DNA from: Reyranella soli
GTDB lineage: Bacteria > Pseudomonadota > Alphaproteobacteria > Reyranellales > Reyranellaceae
Direction of reading: 5' to 3'
Assembly (NCBI RefSeq): GCF_007992495.1
Contig: NZ_BKAJ01000054.1
Span: 1-64,000, forward strand
Length of the DNA stretch: 64,000 bases
Numbering within the stretch: position 1 is the first letter of the stretch; each line of letters starts with the position of its first letter. Under the pieces are notes generated by a model. The model was not told where the DNA came from. It made no database searches and was given only the letters and a program-made list of their open reading frames with translations. This document shows positions 1 through 7,863 of this stretch, piece by piece. The position numbers and the translations under genes are program-made.

Positions 1-593
1 TCATCGCGTCCGCGCCGGCCGCGCCATTCAGCGCATCGTTGCCGCCACCACCGTTCAGCGTGTCGGCGCCCGCCGCGCCGTCTAGCGTGTCGGCATAGGC
101 CGAACCATTGACGACATCATCGTTGACGGTGCCCGTGAGCACGACCCGACTCGTCAGTCCGATGTCCTCGACCCAGACGGAGTGGGCGCCGCCAATGCGC
201 GGGAAGAAGTTCAGTGTGCCGCCTGCGCCTGCCACGCGGAAGACGATCTGCGCCTCCGCTTCAAAGGGGTCGGCGCCGCCCGAGTTGACCGTTATCGTGC
301 TAAAGGTGGAGAGCTGAGCGACGCTCGTGGGATCCACGATATATTGCCAGCCATCCAACGGAGAGAATTGGCCGACAACCTCAAACGTGACTGGCACAGA
401 CTCGTCCCCCCATCATCGGAGTCCGCGCCCCGAAGTCATCTATCATGGCATCCAAAATGTCCTGGACTCCCCACGCAGCCGAACCGGCACTGTCTCGGGC
501 CAATCGGCCCGCCAGCTCACGCTCCCACAACGAATCAGAGTGCCCCAAACCCACCCAATTGCGCAGTAGTAAGGCCCTACTCGACCTCGCTTT
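1..593 (-). pseudogene. RTX-type calcium-binding repeat protein, partial and apparently frameshifted
   Basis: Reading leftward from about 412, the minus strand encodes a beta-rich segment and then glycine/aspartate nonapeptide repeats (DTLDGAAGADTLNGGGGND near the window edge), the signature of hemolysin-type Ca2+-binding repeats in type I-secreted proteins. The frame is closed upstream by a TGA at 413-415. A second open frame (593 down to about 406, including DILDAMIDDFG) runs into the same point. The two frames join smoothly if one G is removed from the six-G run at 406-411. No ATG starts the upstream piece, so the 5' end is not resolved. It may be a pseudogene, a phase-variable tract or a sequencing error. 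The 3' end lies outside the window. Confidence 0.5.
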
Positions 594-679
594 TCAAGTG
601 CAAACCCGGCCAAGCAAGCACTGAACTCGGTGAAATGGCGGACGATCCACAGCACCTACGCCGAGTGACCGTTTGCGAC

Positions 680-1036
680 TCACCCTCCAGCTGTAGTGGT
701 ACTAAGCAGCAAACCAATAGTTGCTATCTCTTGATTGGTGAGTTCGGCACCGTACTGGGCAACACTGATGGTGGCGCCGGAAAGCTGCGTTTGGGTGAGG
801 TCGGTTTTGACCAGAAGTATCAGCCAGTCAGTGTGCCGATCCCCTGTAATGTTCCGCCTGTTCTTTGGCCTGTGCGCAACACATTCCTGGAGGATTGTGC
901 TTCCCTCTGCCAACTCGATCGCGCAGGTGGCTTCATAATATCGGCCGAAACCAATGTGATCTGGAATGGTCGCCACCCTGAAGAGCTGGATCAGGAACTG
1001 TCGGCCCCCAATCGGAATGACATCAATCCTCGTCAT
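680..1036 (-). CDS. Hypothetical protein, 118 aa, coupled to the DUF2459 lipoprotein
   Basis: I do not recognise the family. The start is an ATG that overlaps the stop of the upstream gene by four bases (ATGA), which argues for translational coupling and for real coding. The product begins MTRIDVIPIGGRQF, has no signal peptide or membrane segment, and is of mixed beta-rich composition. The 3' side is followed by the degraded RTX region. It may act with the lipoprotein, but nothing in the sequence says how. Confidence 0.55.
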   Translation of the reverse strand: MTRIDVIPIGGRQFLIQLFRVATIPDHIGFGRYYEATCAIELAEGSTILQECVAHRPKNRRNITGDRHTDWLILLVKTDLTQTQLSGATISVAQYGAELTNQEIATIGLLLSTTTAGG

Positions 1037-1710
1037 CTGTGTGCTCCCAACGACCGGAGCTGGTCGGTCAACTGGTCCACGAAAACGACACCCGCCGGAG
1101 TCACCGGTACCCCGCCCACACGCAAACCTTCCGCGGTCCATGTGTTGCAGGTGTAGCTCGCGCTGTATGTCCCGGTAGCGGCATAGAAGGCGCTCCCGGG
1201 TGCGGGGCCCGCCGCGAGGCGGCGCGGCGTGCCGTCCCCCGACTTTTCGAATGCGGCCCATAGGTAGTTCGACAGCCGATCGAGCCCCGCCGTCGACAGG
1301 CTGAGCTCGAATACCTGCGAACTGGCCCTCGACTCCCGTGGCGAGCTGTATAGCGGGGTCACCAGAAGCACCGCCGGCCCAGGGAACAGCGCGCTCATGG
1401 CATCGCCGGCCGTGGGCGCGCGCGCCATGTAGTAGTTGCGCTCGCCCCAGCCGAAAGAGAGGTATTGGGCGCCCGGGAAATCGGGCGCGACCGCCCGCAA
1501 GGGCTCCTGCACGGTGTTGATCGAGAGGGCGATCTCGGTGTGCCAGCCGGCAGCAATCATGAATATCCTGACGCCGTCACCCTGCGCTTCCTGATAGGTC
1601 GGCGGCGATGTCGAGCCGCAACCAGCCAGGGCCTGCAACGTGCCAGCTGCGAGACAGGCGTCCAGCAGCGTGCGACGCGTTACAGCATAGCAGGGCATCT
1701 GGTCGGGCAT
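1033..1710 (-). CDS. DUF2459 (TIGR02117-type) lipoprotein
   Basis: The protein shows a Tat/lipoprotein-like N-terminus, TRRTLL at residues 11-16 followed by a hydrophobic stretch and a lipobox LAGC with cysteine 31, so it is probably membrane anchored on the periplasmic side. Motifs W56-H57-T-E and SFGWGERNYY are typical of the DUF2459 family, whose biochemical role is unknown. I chose the ATG at 1710 because it places the signal peptide at the N-terminus; the frame stays open to an upstream start at 1770. The gene is coupled by ATGA to the small downstream gene. Confidence 0.75.
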   Translation of the reverse strand: MPDQMPCYAVTRRTLLDACLAAGTLQALAGCGSTSPPTYQEAQGDGVRIFMIAAGWHTEIALSINTVQEPLRAVAPDFPGAQYLSFGWGERNYYMARAPTAGDAMSALFPGPAVLLVTPLYSSPRESRASSQVFELSLSTAGLDRLSNYLWAAFEKSGDGTPRRLAAGPAPGSAFYAATGTYSASYTCNTWTAEGLRVGGVPVTPAGVVFVDQLTDQLRSLGAHR

Positions 1711-1856
1711 CGCAGGCGTCCGGCACCCATTATCGCGCGCCTGGCACTGAACTTCACTGCTGTTGCACACAGGCCGGCAATCAAATCCTCATCTGGCGGT
1801 CATCCCACTGACATGCAGGGCAGCGACATCGCCCTCTCATTTCATGGGAGGTCGCA

Positions 1857-3092
1857 ATGTCCCGCGCCGTCAGCCGCCGCCATTTCACCCTGGCCGCCGC
1901 GGCGCTTGCCGCGCCGGTCGTGCTGCCGCGCGAATCGCTGGGCAACGACGTCAAGGTCGACCTGGTCCATCTCTTCTCGGGCGCCGAGCATCCCATCCAG
2001 AAGGTCATAAAGGCCTTCAACGACAAGGGCACGGGCGTCACGGTGGTGAGCCGCCAGGACGGCACGACCTACGAGACCATCACCCAGAAGGCGATGGCCT
2101 CGATCGCCGCCGGTCGCGGGCCGGCGATGATGACGACCGGCTGGAAGCTCGGCGACTTCGCGCGCAAGACCCTGGGTGCGCAGGATTTCAGGCAGATCTT
2201 CGGGCCCGACCGCACCCAGGCGCTGCTCGCCAAGTTCCGCCCGCAGGTCCGTCCGCTCGCCGCCATCGGCGGCGTGCCGATCGGCCTGCCCTGGTCGATG
2301 AGCACGCCCGTCCTCTACATCAACCAGTCGCTGTGGACCGAGGCCGGCCTCGATCCCGCGGCCACGCCCAAGACGGTCGAAGAGCTCTATCCCATGGTGC
2401 GCCAGCTCCAGGACAAGACCGGCAAGCAAGGCCTCTGCTACGAGGTCAACGAGTGGCTGCCGCAGGCCTTCATCCAGAATGCCGGCGGCGATGTCATCGA
2501 CGGCGACGGCAGGCCGGTGATGGACAGCGCCGCCGCGGTGAAGGGCATCGAAGCCTTCGTCCAGCCGCGGCGCGACAACCTCTGGCGGGTCATGACCATC
2601 CCCGAGATGGTGGCGGCCTACCAGGCCGGCGCGATCGGCGTCATGGCCTCGTCGTCGGCGCGCCAGTCGGTGGTGCGCCAGGCCGCCAAGTTCGACCTGC
2701 GCCTGATCCAGATGCCGGGCCTCGCGGGCCTGCCGCGCCGCATGAACTCGGGCGGCAACTTCCTCGCCGTCTATTCCAAGGTGAAGGAACAGCAGGACGG
2801 CGCCTACAAGTTCATGGAGTTCGTCACCAGCAAGGAAGGCTTCGAGATCTGGCTGGAGACGGGCTACCTCAACGTCACCACCAACGACATCCCTGTGCGT
2901 CCCGGCAGCGAGGCGGCGCAGGCGCAGATGGAAGGCGGGCTCACCAGCGAGACGATCTGGCCGGGCGCCCGCGGGCTGGAAGCCCTCACCGTGCACATCG
3001 ACTGGATCACCAAGATCGTCAACGGCGCGGTCTCGGTGCCGGACGGCCTGCGCAGCGATCGCGCCGCCATCGACAAGCTGATCGCGGCATGA
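1857..3092 (+). CDS. ABC transporter substrate-binding protein, sugar/glycerol-phosphate type (family 1)
   Basis: This is a 411-aa periplasmic binding protein of the UgpB/MalE class. It starts with a twin-arginine signal (S6-R-R-H-F) and a hydrophobic alanine-rich stretch, so export through Tat is likely. The mature part has the FSGAEHP and INQSLWTEAGLDP elements seen in binding proteins for sugars and glycerol-3-phosphate derivatives. An ATG with GGGAGG at a good distance supports this start. Its stop overlaps the ATG of the first permease (ATGA), giving a tight binding protein-permease-permease operon. The actual ligand cannot be told from the sequence. Confidence 0.88.
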   Translation: MSRAVSRRHFTLAAAALAAPVVLPRESLGNDVKVDLVHLFSGAEHPIQKVIKAFNDKGTGVTVVSRQDGTTYETITQKAMASIAAGRGPAMMTTGWKLGDFARKTLGAQDFRQIFGPDRTQALLAKFRPQVRPLAAIGGVPIGLPWSMSTPVLYINQSLWTEAGLDPAATPKTVEELYPMVRQLQDKTGKQGLCYEVNEWLPQAFIQNAGGDVIDGDGRPVMDSAAAVKGIEAFVQPRRDNLWRVMTIPEMVAAYQAGAIGVMASSSARQSVVRQAAKFDLRLIQMPGLAGLPRRMNSGGNFLAVYSKVKEQQDGAYKFMEFVTSKEGFEIWLETGYLNVTTNDIPVRPGSEAAQAQMEGGLTSETIWPGARGLEALTVHIDWITKIVNGAVSVPDGLRSDRAAIDKLIAA

Positions 3093-3991
3093 CGACGGCG
3101 TGGCGAGGGGCCTGGCGACGCCTCGCCGGCTCGCCCTGGCTGTTCGCCGGCCCTGCCGTTGCCGCCGCGATCCTCTTCGTGTGGCTGCCCATGGCCTCGA
3201 CCCTGGGCCTGTCGTTCTTCGACTGGAGCCTGCTCCGCCAGGAAGCGACCTGGCGCGGCCTCGATCACTATCGCGGCACGCTCGCCAATCCCGACTTCCA
3301 TCTCGCCCTGGTCAACACCGGCGTCTACCTCGCGGCGCTGCTGCCCTTGCAGGTCGGCATTCCTCTGGTGCTGGCCTTCGCCCTGGTGCGCGTCAAGGCG
3401 AAGGCGACGGGTCGCCTCTATCGCACCGCCCTGTTTGCGCCGTCGGTTCTCTCCTTCCCCGTCGCCGCGGTCGTATGGCTCTGGCTGTTCAACCCGACGG
3501 TGGGGTTCCTCAACACGCTGGGCGGCGCGGTCGGCCTGCCGCCGCAACGCTGGTTGACCGATCCCGATATCGCCATCTGGAGCGTCATCATCGTCGCCTT
3601 CTGGAAAAGCTTCGGTCTCAACCTGCTGATCTTTTTGGCCGCCCTCGCCAACGTGCCGACCGACGTCACCGAGGCGGCGCGCATCGACGGCGCGAGCCCG
3701 CTGCGCCAGGCCATCGACATCGAGCTGCCGCTGATCTCGCCCGCCCTGTTCTTCGCCGTCGTGACCACGATCATCGTCGTGCTCGACGAGATCGTGGGCG
3801 CCGTCGACGTGCTGACCGAGGGCGGGCCCTACCGCACCTCGAGCAACCTTCTCTACTTCCTTTACGAGCGCGGCTTTCGCCATTTCCAGTTCGGCGAGGC
3901 GGCCGCGGTCGCCGTGCTGATCGCGGCCATCGTGGCCGGCGTCACCTGGGCGCAATTCCGCTTCGGGGAGCGGCATGTCCACTACGACTGA
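3089..3991 (+). CDS. ABC transporter permease, UgpA/MalF type
   Basis: A 300-aa inner-membrane permease with six predicted hydrophobic segments. The EAA loop, which contacts the ATPase, reads EAARIDGASPLRQ near residue 195. The ATG overlaps the stop of the binding-protein gene (ATGA), so the two are probably translationally coupled. It pairs with the following permease to form the membrane channel of a carbohydrate-type importer. Confidence 0.9.
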   Translation: MTTAWRGAWRRLAGSPWLFAGPAVAAAILFVWLPMASTLGLSFFDWSLLRQEATWRGLDHYRGTLANPDFHLALVNTGVYLAALLPLQVGIPLVLAFALVRVKAKATGRLYRTALFAPSVLSFPVAAVVWLWLFNPTVGFLNTLGGAVGLPPQRWLTDPDIAIWSVIIVAFWKSFGLNLLIFLAALANVPTDVTEAARIDGASPLRQAIDIELPLISPALFFAVVTTIIVVLDEIVGAVDVLTEGGPYRTSSNLLYFLYERGFRHFQFGEAAAVAVLIAAIVAGVTWAQFRFGERHVHYD

Positions 3992-4892
3992 GACTCTCAC
4001 GGAGCGCGGACCTCCAGGTCCGCTCATGACTCGTGATGCGGACCTGGAGGTCCGCGCTCCGATGCGCTTCCGGCACGGCAGCCAAATCGTGCTGCACATC
4101 GCCTTCATCGTCGCCTGCCTGGCGACGCTCTTCCCGTTGGTCTGGATGCTGCGCACGGCCTTCGCGCCGCCTCACGACGTGTTCCGCGCGACGATGTCGC
4201 TCTGGCCCGAGAATGCGACGCTGGCCAATTTCACCGCCGCCTTCCGCCTGCATCCCGTCGGCACCTGGTTCGTGAACTCGGTCGTGGTCGCAGGCGCGAT
4301 CACCTTCGGCAAGCTCGCGGTGTCGGTACCGGCGGCGTTCGCCTTTGCGGTGATGAGCTTTCGCGGCCGCGATGCTGTCTTCGCTTTGGTGGTCGGCACC
4401 ATGACAGTGCCCTACGTCATCACCTTGCTGCCGACCTATGTGGCCGTGGCCAGCATCGGACTGTACGACACGCTGACCGGCGTCGTCGTGCCGGCGATCG
4501 GTCATTGCGGCTTCGTCGTCTTCTTCCTGCGCCAAGCCTTCAAGGCGCTGCCGCGCGAGCTGTTCGAGGCGGCTCGCATCGATGGTGCGGGGCCATGGCG
4601 GCAGATGCTCACCATCGCGTTGCCCAACATCTGGGGCGCCGTGGCGGCCATGGCGGTGCTGTCGTTCCTCGGTGCGTGGAACCTCTACCTGTGGCCGCAC
4701 CTCATCCTGGATTCGACAGAGCACAAGACCCTGTCGATCGGCCTGAAGCTGTTTGCGACCACGGGCGAACAAGGCGGCGATTGGGGGCCGTTAATGGCGA
4801 CCGCCCTGCTCGCCGCCTTGCCGGTGGTGCTGCTTTACCTGATGGCGCAGCGACAGCTCGTGTCGGCCTTCGCCACCTCAGGCATACGCTGA
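3975..4892 (+). CDS. ABC transporter permease, UgpE/MalG type, with a palindromic repeat in its 5' coding part
   Basis: The second permease subunit, 305 aa, has six membrane segments and the EAA loop FEAARIDGAGPWRQ near residue 196. The ATG at 3975 overlaps the preceding permease by 17 bases. Codons 9-29 come from a perfect 60-bp inverted repeat (4001-4060) that adds exactly 20 codons without breaking the frame. Relatives would normally begin near MRFRHGSQIVLH, so translation could instead start at 4063. No ATPase gene follows; the operon ends here and the importer may share an ATPase from elsewhere. Confidence 0.88.
   Translation: MSTTTETLTERGPPGPLMTRDADLEVRAPMRFRHGSQIVLHIAFIVACLATLFPLVWMLRTAFAPPHDVFRATMSLWPENATLANFTAAFRLHPVGTWFVNSVVVAGAITFGKLAVSVPAAFAFAVMSFRGRDAVFALVVGTMTVPYVITLLPTYVAVASIGLYDTLTGVVVPAIGHCGFVVFFLRQAFKALPRELFEAARIDGAGPWRQMLTIALPNIWGAVAAMAVLSFLGAWNLYLWPHLILDSTEHKTLSIGLKLFATTGEQGGDWGPLMATALLAALPVVLLYLMAQRQLVSAFATSGIR
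4001..4060. repeat. Perfect 23-bp inverted repeat with 14-base loop inside a permease gene
   Basis: The left arm (4001-4023) and right arm (4038-4060) are exact reverse complements; the arm core is GCGGACCTCCAGGTCCGC. Related elements with the same CCTCCaGGcCCGC core and a TCATGA-like loop lie at 30288-30345, 54884-54950 and 61689-61712, all between convergent genes. This copy is the only one within a coding sequence, and its length is a multiple of three. Confidence 0.93.
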
Positions 4893-4893
4893 A

Positions 4894-5142
4894 TCATCGC
4901 TCGGAAAATCGGCCGAGCTTCTTCGCCTCCGTCGCGAGGCGACTGCGAGCCCGGGCCTGTACCAGGGCGGGTGCCGGCACGGCCAAGCCACCCCGAAGTT
5001 GCCGCAACGGTTCCAGTGCGCGCTCGAGAGAGAGCAGCGGACGCTTCGCCCGCCAGAATGGAATCGTCCGCTTGGATCCAAGCACTACATCCTCCATCCG
5101 AATGCCAACGTTACTTCCGGCAACATGGTGACGGGCTGCCAT
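4894..5142 (-). pseudogene. Possible remnant of an aminopeptidase-like gene, or a short unknown ORF
   Basis: The stretch between the convergent ends of the permease and TctC genes is open on the minus strand for about 82 codons. It contains VGIRMEDVVLG, which resembles the C-terminal VGIRIEDVVLV element of M24 metallopeptidases (Xaa-Pro aminopeptidase family). The catalytic domain is absent, so if the likeness is real this is a decayed tail. It could equally be a chance open frame in GC-rich DNA. Confidence 0.25.
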
Positions 5143-5183
5143 CCGATTCAAGGCACAAGCGGCGGAGAGGTTCCCTGTAGAAG

Positions 5184-6146
5184 CTACTCGATCTTGATGT
5201 TGGCAACCTTCACGACTTCGGCCCACTTGGCCATCTCCCCGCGCAGGAAGGCGGCAAGCTCGGCCGGCGTCGAGCCGATCGGCTGGGCGCCGAGGTCGGC
5301 GAACTTGGCCTTGATCTCCTCGGTGGCGAGGATCTTCGCGACCTCGGCCTGCAGCCGTTCGATCGCCGCCGCCGGCGTGCCGGCGGGCGCCAGCAGGGCG
5401 TTCCACTCGGAGATCTCGCAGCCGGTGACGCCGGCCTCGGCCATCGTCGGAACTTCGGGGGCTGCCGGCGAGCGCTGCGGGCTGGTGACGGCGAGCGCCC
5501 GCACCCGCCCGGCACGCGCCTGCGGCAGCGCCGCGCTCATGTTGCCGAAGTAGAACGGCACGTGGCCGGCGGCGACGTCCGCCACCGCCAGGCTGCCGCC
5601 CTTGTAGGGCACGTGCTGGATGTCGGTGCCGGTGCGCAACTTGAAGAGCTCGGCGGCGAGATGCTGGGCGCTGCCATTGCCCGACGAGGCGTAGGACAGC
5701 TTGCCGGGCTCGGCCTTGGCCATCGCCACCAGCTCCGCGACCGTCTTGGCGGGAAAGGTCGGCGTCACGACCAGCAGCTCGGGCACCGTGACCAGCAGCG
5801 ACACCGGCGCAAAATCGTCGGGCGTGCGGAACGGCATCCTGGGCATCAGCGACGGATTGACGGCATGCGCGAAGGCGCCGATCAGCAGCGTGTGGCCGTC
5901 GGGTGGCGCCTTGGCGACGGCATCGTCGCCGATCGTGCCGCCGGCGCCCGGCTTGTTGTCGATCACCACCGTCTGGCCGAGCGCCTCCTGCAGCTTGGGC
6001 CCGATCAGGCGCGCCGTCGTGTCGGCGCCGCCGCCCGCCGTATAGGGCACGACGATGCGCACTGGCTTCGAGGGAAACTGCTGCGCCAGAGCCGGCGCGG
6101 CAAGACTTGCGGCCGCTGCTCCAAGCAGGACGCTACGCCGACGCAT
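5184..6146 (-). CDS. Tripartite tricarboxylate transporter substrate-binding protein (Bug/TctC family)
   Basis: A 320-aa periplasmic binding protein with a cleavable signal peptide (MRRRSVLLGAAAASLA, cut near AAPALAQ). The start of the mature part, FPSKPVRIVVPYTAGGGADT, is diagnostic of the TctC/Bug family, which binds small carboxylates and amides. The ATG overlaps the stop of the amidohydrolase gene by one base. The TctA/TctB membrane components are not next to it, so it may feed a distant transporter or act as a sensor, as many orphan Bug proteins do. Confidence 0.9.
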   Translation of the reverse strand: MRRRSVLLGAAAASLAAPALAQQFPSKPVRIVVPYTAGGGADTTARLIGPKLQEALGQTVVIDNKPGAGGTIGDDAVAKAPPDGHTLLIGAFAHAVNPSLMPRMPFRTPDDFAPVSLLVTVPELLVVTPTFPAKTVAELVAMAKAEPGKLSYASSGNGSAQHLAAELFKLRTGTDIQHVPYKGGSLAVADVAAGHVPFYFGNMSAALPQARAGRVRALAVTSPQRSPAAPEVPTMAEAGVTGCEISEWNALLAPAGTPAAAIERLQAEVAKILATEEIKAKFADLGAQPIGSTPAELAAFLRGEMAKWAEVVKVANIKIE

Positions 6147-6982
6147 CAAATCCTCCATCCGATCCATTCGCACACGCCGCGGCCCATGACCCAGTCGAGG
6201 TCGTCGCCCTTCAGCCACGGCATTTCCTCGGTGAACATGGTGACGCCCTGGCGGTAGCTGCAGGGCAGCCGCGACCAGTCCGTGCCCCAGAACGTGCGCC
6301 TGGGTCCATAGGCGTCGAAGACGCGGCGGATATACGGATGCACCGACCGGAAGGGATAGCTCTTGGCGGCGGCGTAGCACGGCATGGCCGAGACCTTGGC
6401 CGCCACGTTGGGCCGCTTGGCGAGCGCCAGAACGTTGTCGAGGGTGGCGAAGTTGGTGGCTTCGCTCACATCCTTCGCGCTCTTCAGCCCGAGATGGTCG
6501 AGCACCAGGCGCAGGCCCGGGTAGCGCTCGGCGATCTTGTCGGCGAGGTGCATGTATTCGTGATGGAACAGGACCATGGCGGGAATGCCCGCCTTCTCCA
6601 TCTCGCCCCAAACCCAGTCGAAGCGGCCGTCGAGCAGCGGTTGGCGCAGGACCTCGGTATGGAAGGTGAAGCGCATGCCCATCATGCCCTTCTGCTTCCT
6701 CCATCCGGCGATCTGGTCACGAGCACCAGGTGCGTCGGGATCGAGGCGGCCCATGATGCAAAAGCGGTCGGGATGGCTGGCCGTGGCGTCGAGCGCCACG
6801 TCATTGCGATCGCCCTCCCAGGACGGCGGCACGATGACGACGCCGTCGACGCCGGCCTTGTCCATCTCGGCCAGGAGCTCTTGCTTGCCGAGCGGCGCGC
6901 GATGCGGCTCGGCACGCGCCGGCCATGGACGCTCAGGTGTGTTGGCCGCCCAGATGTGCACCTGCGCGTCGACGATCTTCAT
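6146..6982 (-). CDS. Amidohydrolase family 2 (metal-dependent TIM-barrel hydrolase or decarboxylase)
   Basis: A 278-aa cytoplasmic enzyme of the amidohydrolase-2 group. The N-terminal metal motif DAQVHIW, the mid-barrel VLDHLGL and the C-terminal FWGTDWSRLP (probable metal/catalytic aspartate) are as expected. Members hydrolyse lactones or decarboxylate small acids. It lies in an operon with a TctC binding protein, an amidase and a DapA-type lyase, suggesting breakdown of an imported amide or carboxylate. Its ATG overlaps the preceding gene by four bases. Confidence 0.82.
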   Translation of the reverse strand: MKIVDAQVHIWAANTPERPWPARAEPHRAPLGKQELLAEMDKAGVDGVVIVPPSWEGDRNDVALDATASHPDRFCIMGRLDPDAPGARDQIAGWRKQKGMMGMRFTFHTEVLRQPLLDGRFDWVWGEMEKAGIPAMVLFHHEYMHLADKIAERYPGLRLVLDHLGLKSAKDVSEATNFATLDNVLALAKRPNVAAKVSAMPCYAAAKSYPFRSVHPYIRRVFDAYGPRRTFWGTDWSRLPCSYRQGVTMFTEEMPWLKGDDLDWVMGRGVCEWIGWRI

Positions 6983-7416
6983 CCTTTCCTCCCTTGCAGT
7001 CGCGTCGCGGCGACACGAACCCCGACCATGACCAGCCACGTGCCGAGCGCCCACACGATAGCGAAGACCAGCACGAATTCGACATGAGCAAACGACAGGT
7101 AACCGCCGTGCAGTCGCTGGAAGATCAGGAAAATGGCGGCGAAGAGCACGGGAGCCGCCAGACCGGTACGACGACCGAACAGCCACTCGACCAGCACCGC
7201 CGCCACCGCGCCGCAGAGGCCAGCCCACAGCGCGCCGGCGGTATATAACGGCACCGCCATGCGCCGGACTTCCTGAGCCACGGCCTTGACCGGGACAACC
7301 GACTCCGGCTGAAGCCCGAAGCGGGCGACAAGCCAATACGCCGCCTGGGTCAGCACCAGCATCCAGAGAGCGCCGGCCAGGAATCCGACGACGGCCGTGC
7401 CGAGCCAGCGCTGCAT
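6979..7416 (-). CDS. Membrane protein, 145 aa, paralogue of the next gene upstream
   Basis: The protein has about four hydrophobic segments. It shares layout and residues with the adjacent 146-aa protein: an opening of the form V(V/I)VGF(L/V)AGAL, a central GGLWG/AGLCG segment and a C-terminal W-L-(V/I)-x-x-G element. Tandem duplication is therefore likely. I know no function for this family. The size resembles TctB subunits, but I see no TctB motif. Its stop overlaps the amidohydrolase ATG. Confidence 0.7.
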   Translation of the reverse strand: MQRWLGTAVVGFLAGALWMLVLTQAAYWLVARFGLQPESVVPVKAVAQEVRRMAVPLYTAGALWAGLCGAVAAVLVEWLFGRRTGLAAPVLFAAIFLIFQRLHGGYLSFAHVEFVLVFAIVWALGTWLVMVGVRVAATRLQGRKG

Positions 7417-7422
7417 GCCGCT

Positions 7423-7863
7423 TTATCGCCAACCCAACGCGGCGCGCGTCCCGCGGGCGATCAGCCACATGCCGAAACCCCAGAGGCCATAGACCAGCGG
7501 CAGCACGACGATGATCGGCAGCCCGGGCATATTGAACCGCCCGTTCTTGATGGGCAGCACGACGGTCCAGTTCACGATCGCCACGATGATGGCGGCGAAC
7601 AGGATCCAGCCGAGCACGCCGCCCAACGCTCCGGGCAGCCTCGGCACCAGGAATGCCGCGACGATGCCCCAAAGGCCGCCCCAAAAGGCCGACGACGCGA
7701 TCGTGGGCACGCTCCACGGCGGTACCGGACGCATGTTGTAGATAACCGCTTGCGGGGTGTAGCCGAGCTCCTTGCTGAGCCAGAAGCCGAACTGATGGAA
7801 AATGAGAACGCTCAGGGCGCCGGCGACGAAGCCGACGATGACGGTACGCATCCAGCCGCTCAT
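7423..7863 (-). CDS. Membrane protein, 146 aa, paralogue of the next gene downstream
   Basis: Four predicted membrane helices, starting MSGWMRTVIVGFVAGALSV. It is six bases from its paralogue, and its ATG overlaps the amidase stop (ATGA), so it is translated in the same operon. No catalytic motif is seen. The two proteins could form a heteromeric membrane unit connected with the TctC-type binding protein, which is only an inference from position. Confidence 0.7.
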   Translation of the reverse strand: MSGWMRTVIVGFVAGALSVLIFHQFGFWLSKELGYTPQAVIYNMRPVPPWSVPTIASSAFWGGLWGIVAAFLVPRLPGALGGVLGWILFAAIIVAIVNWTVVLPIKNGRFNMPGLPIIVVLPLVYGLWGFGMWLIARGTRAALGWR

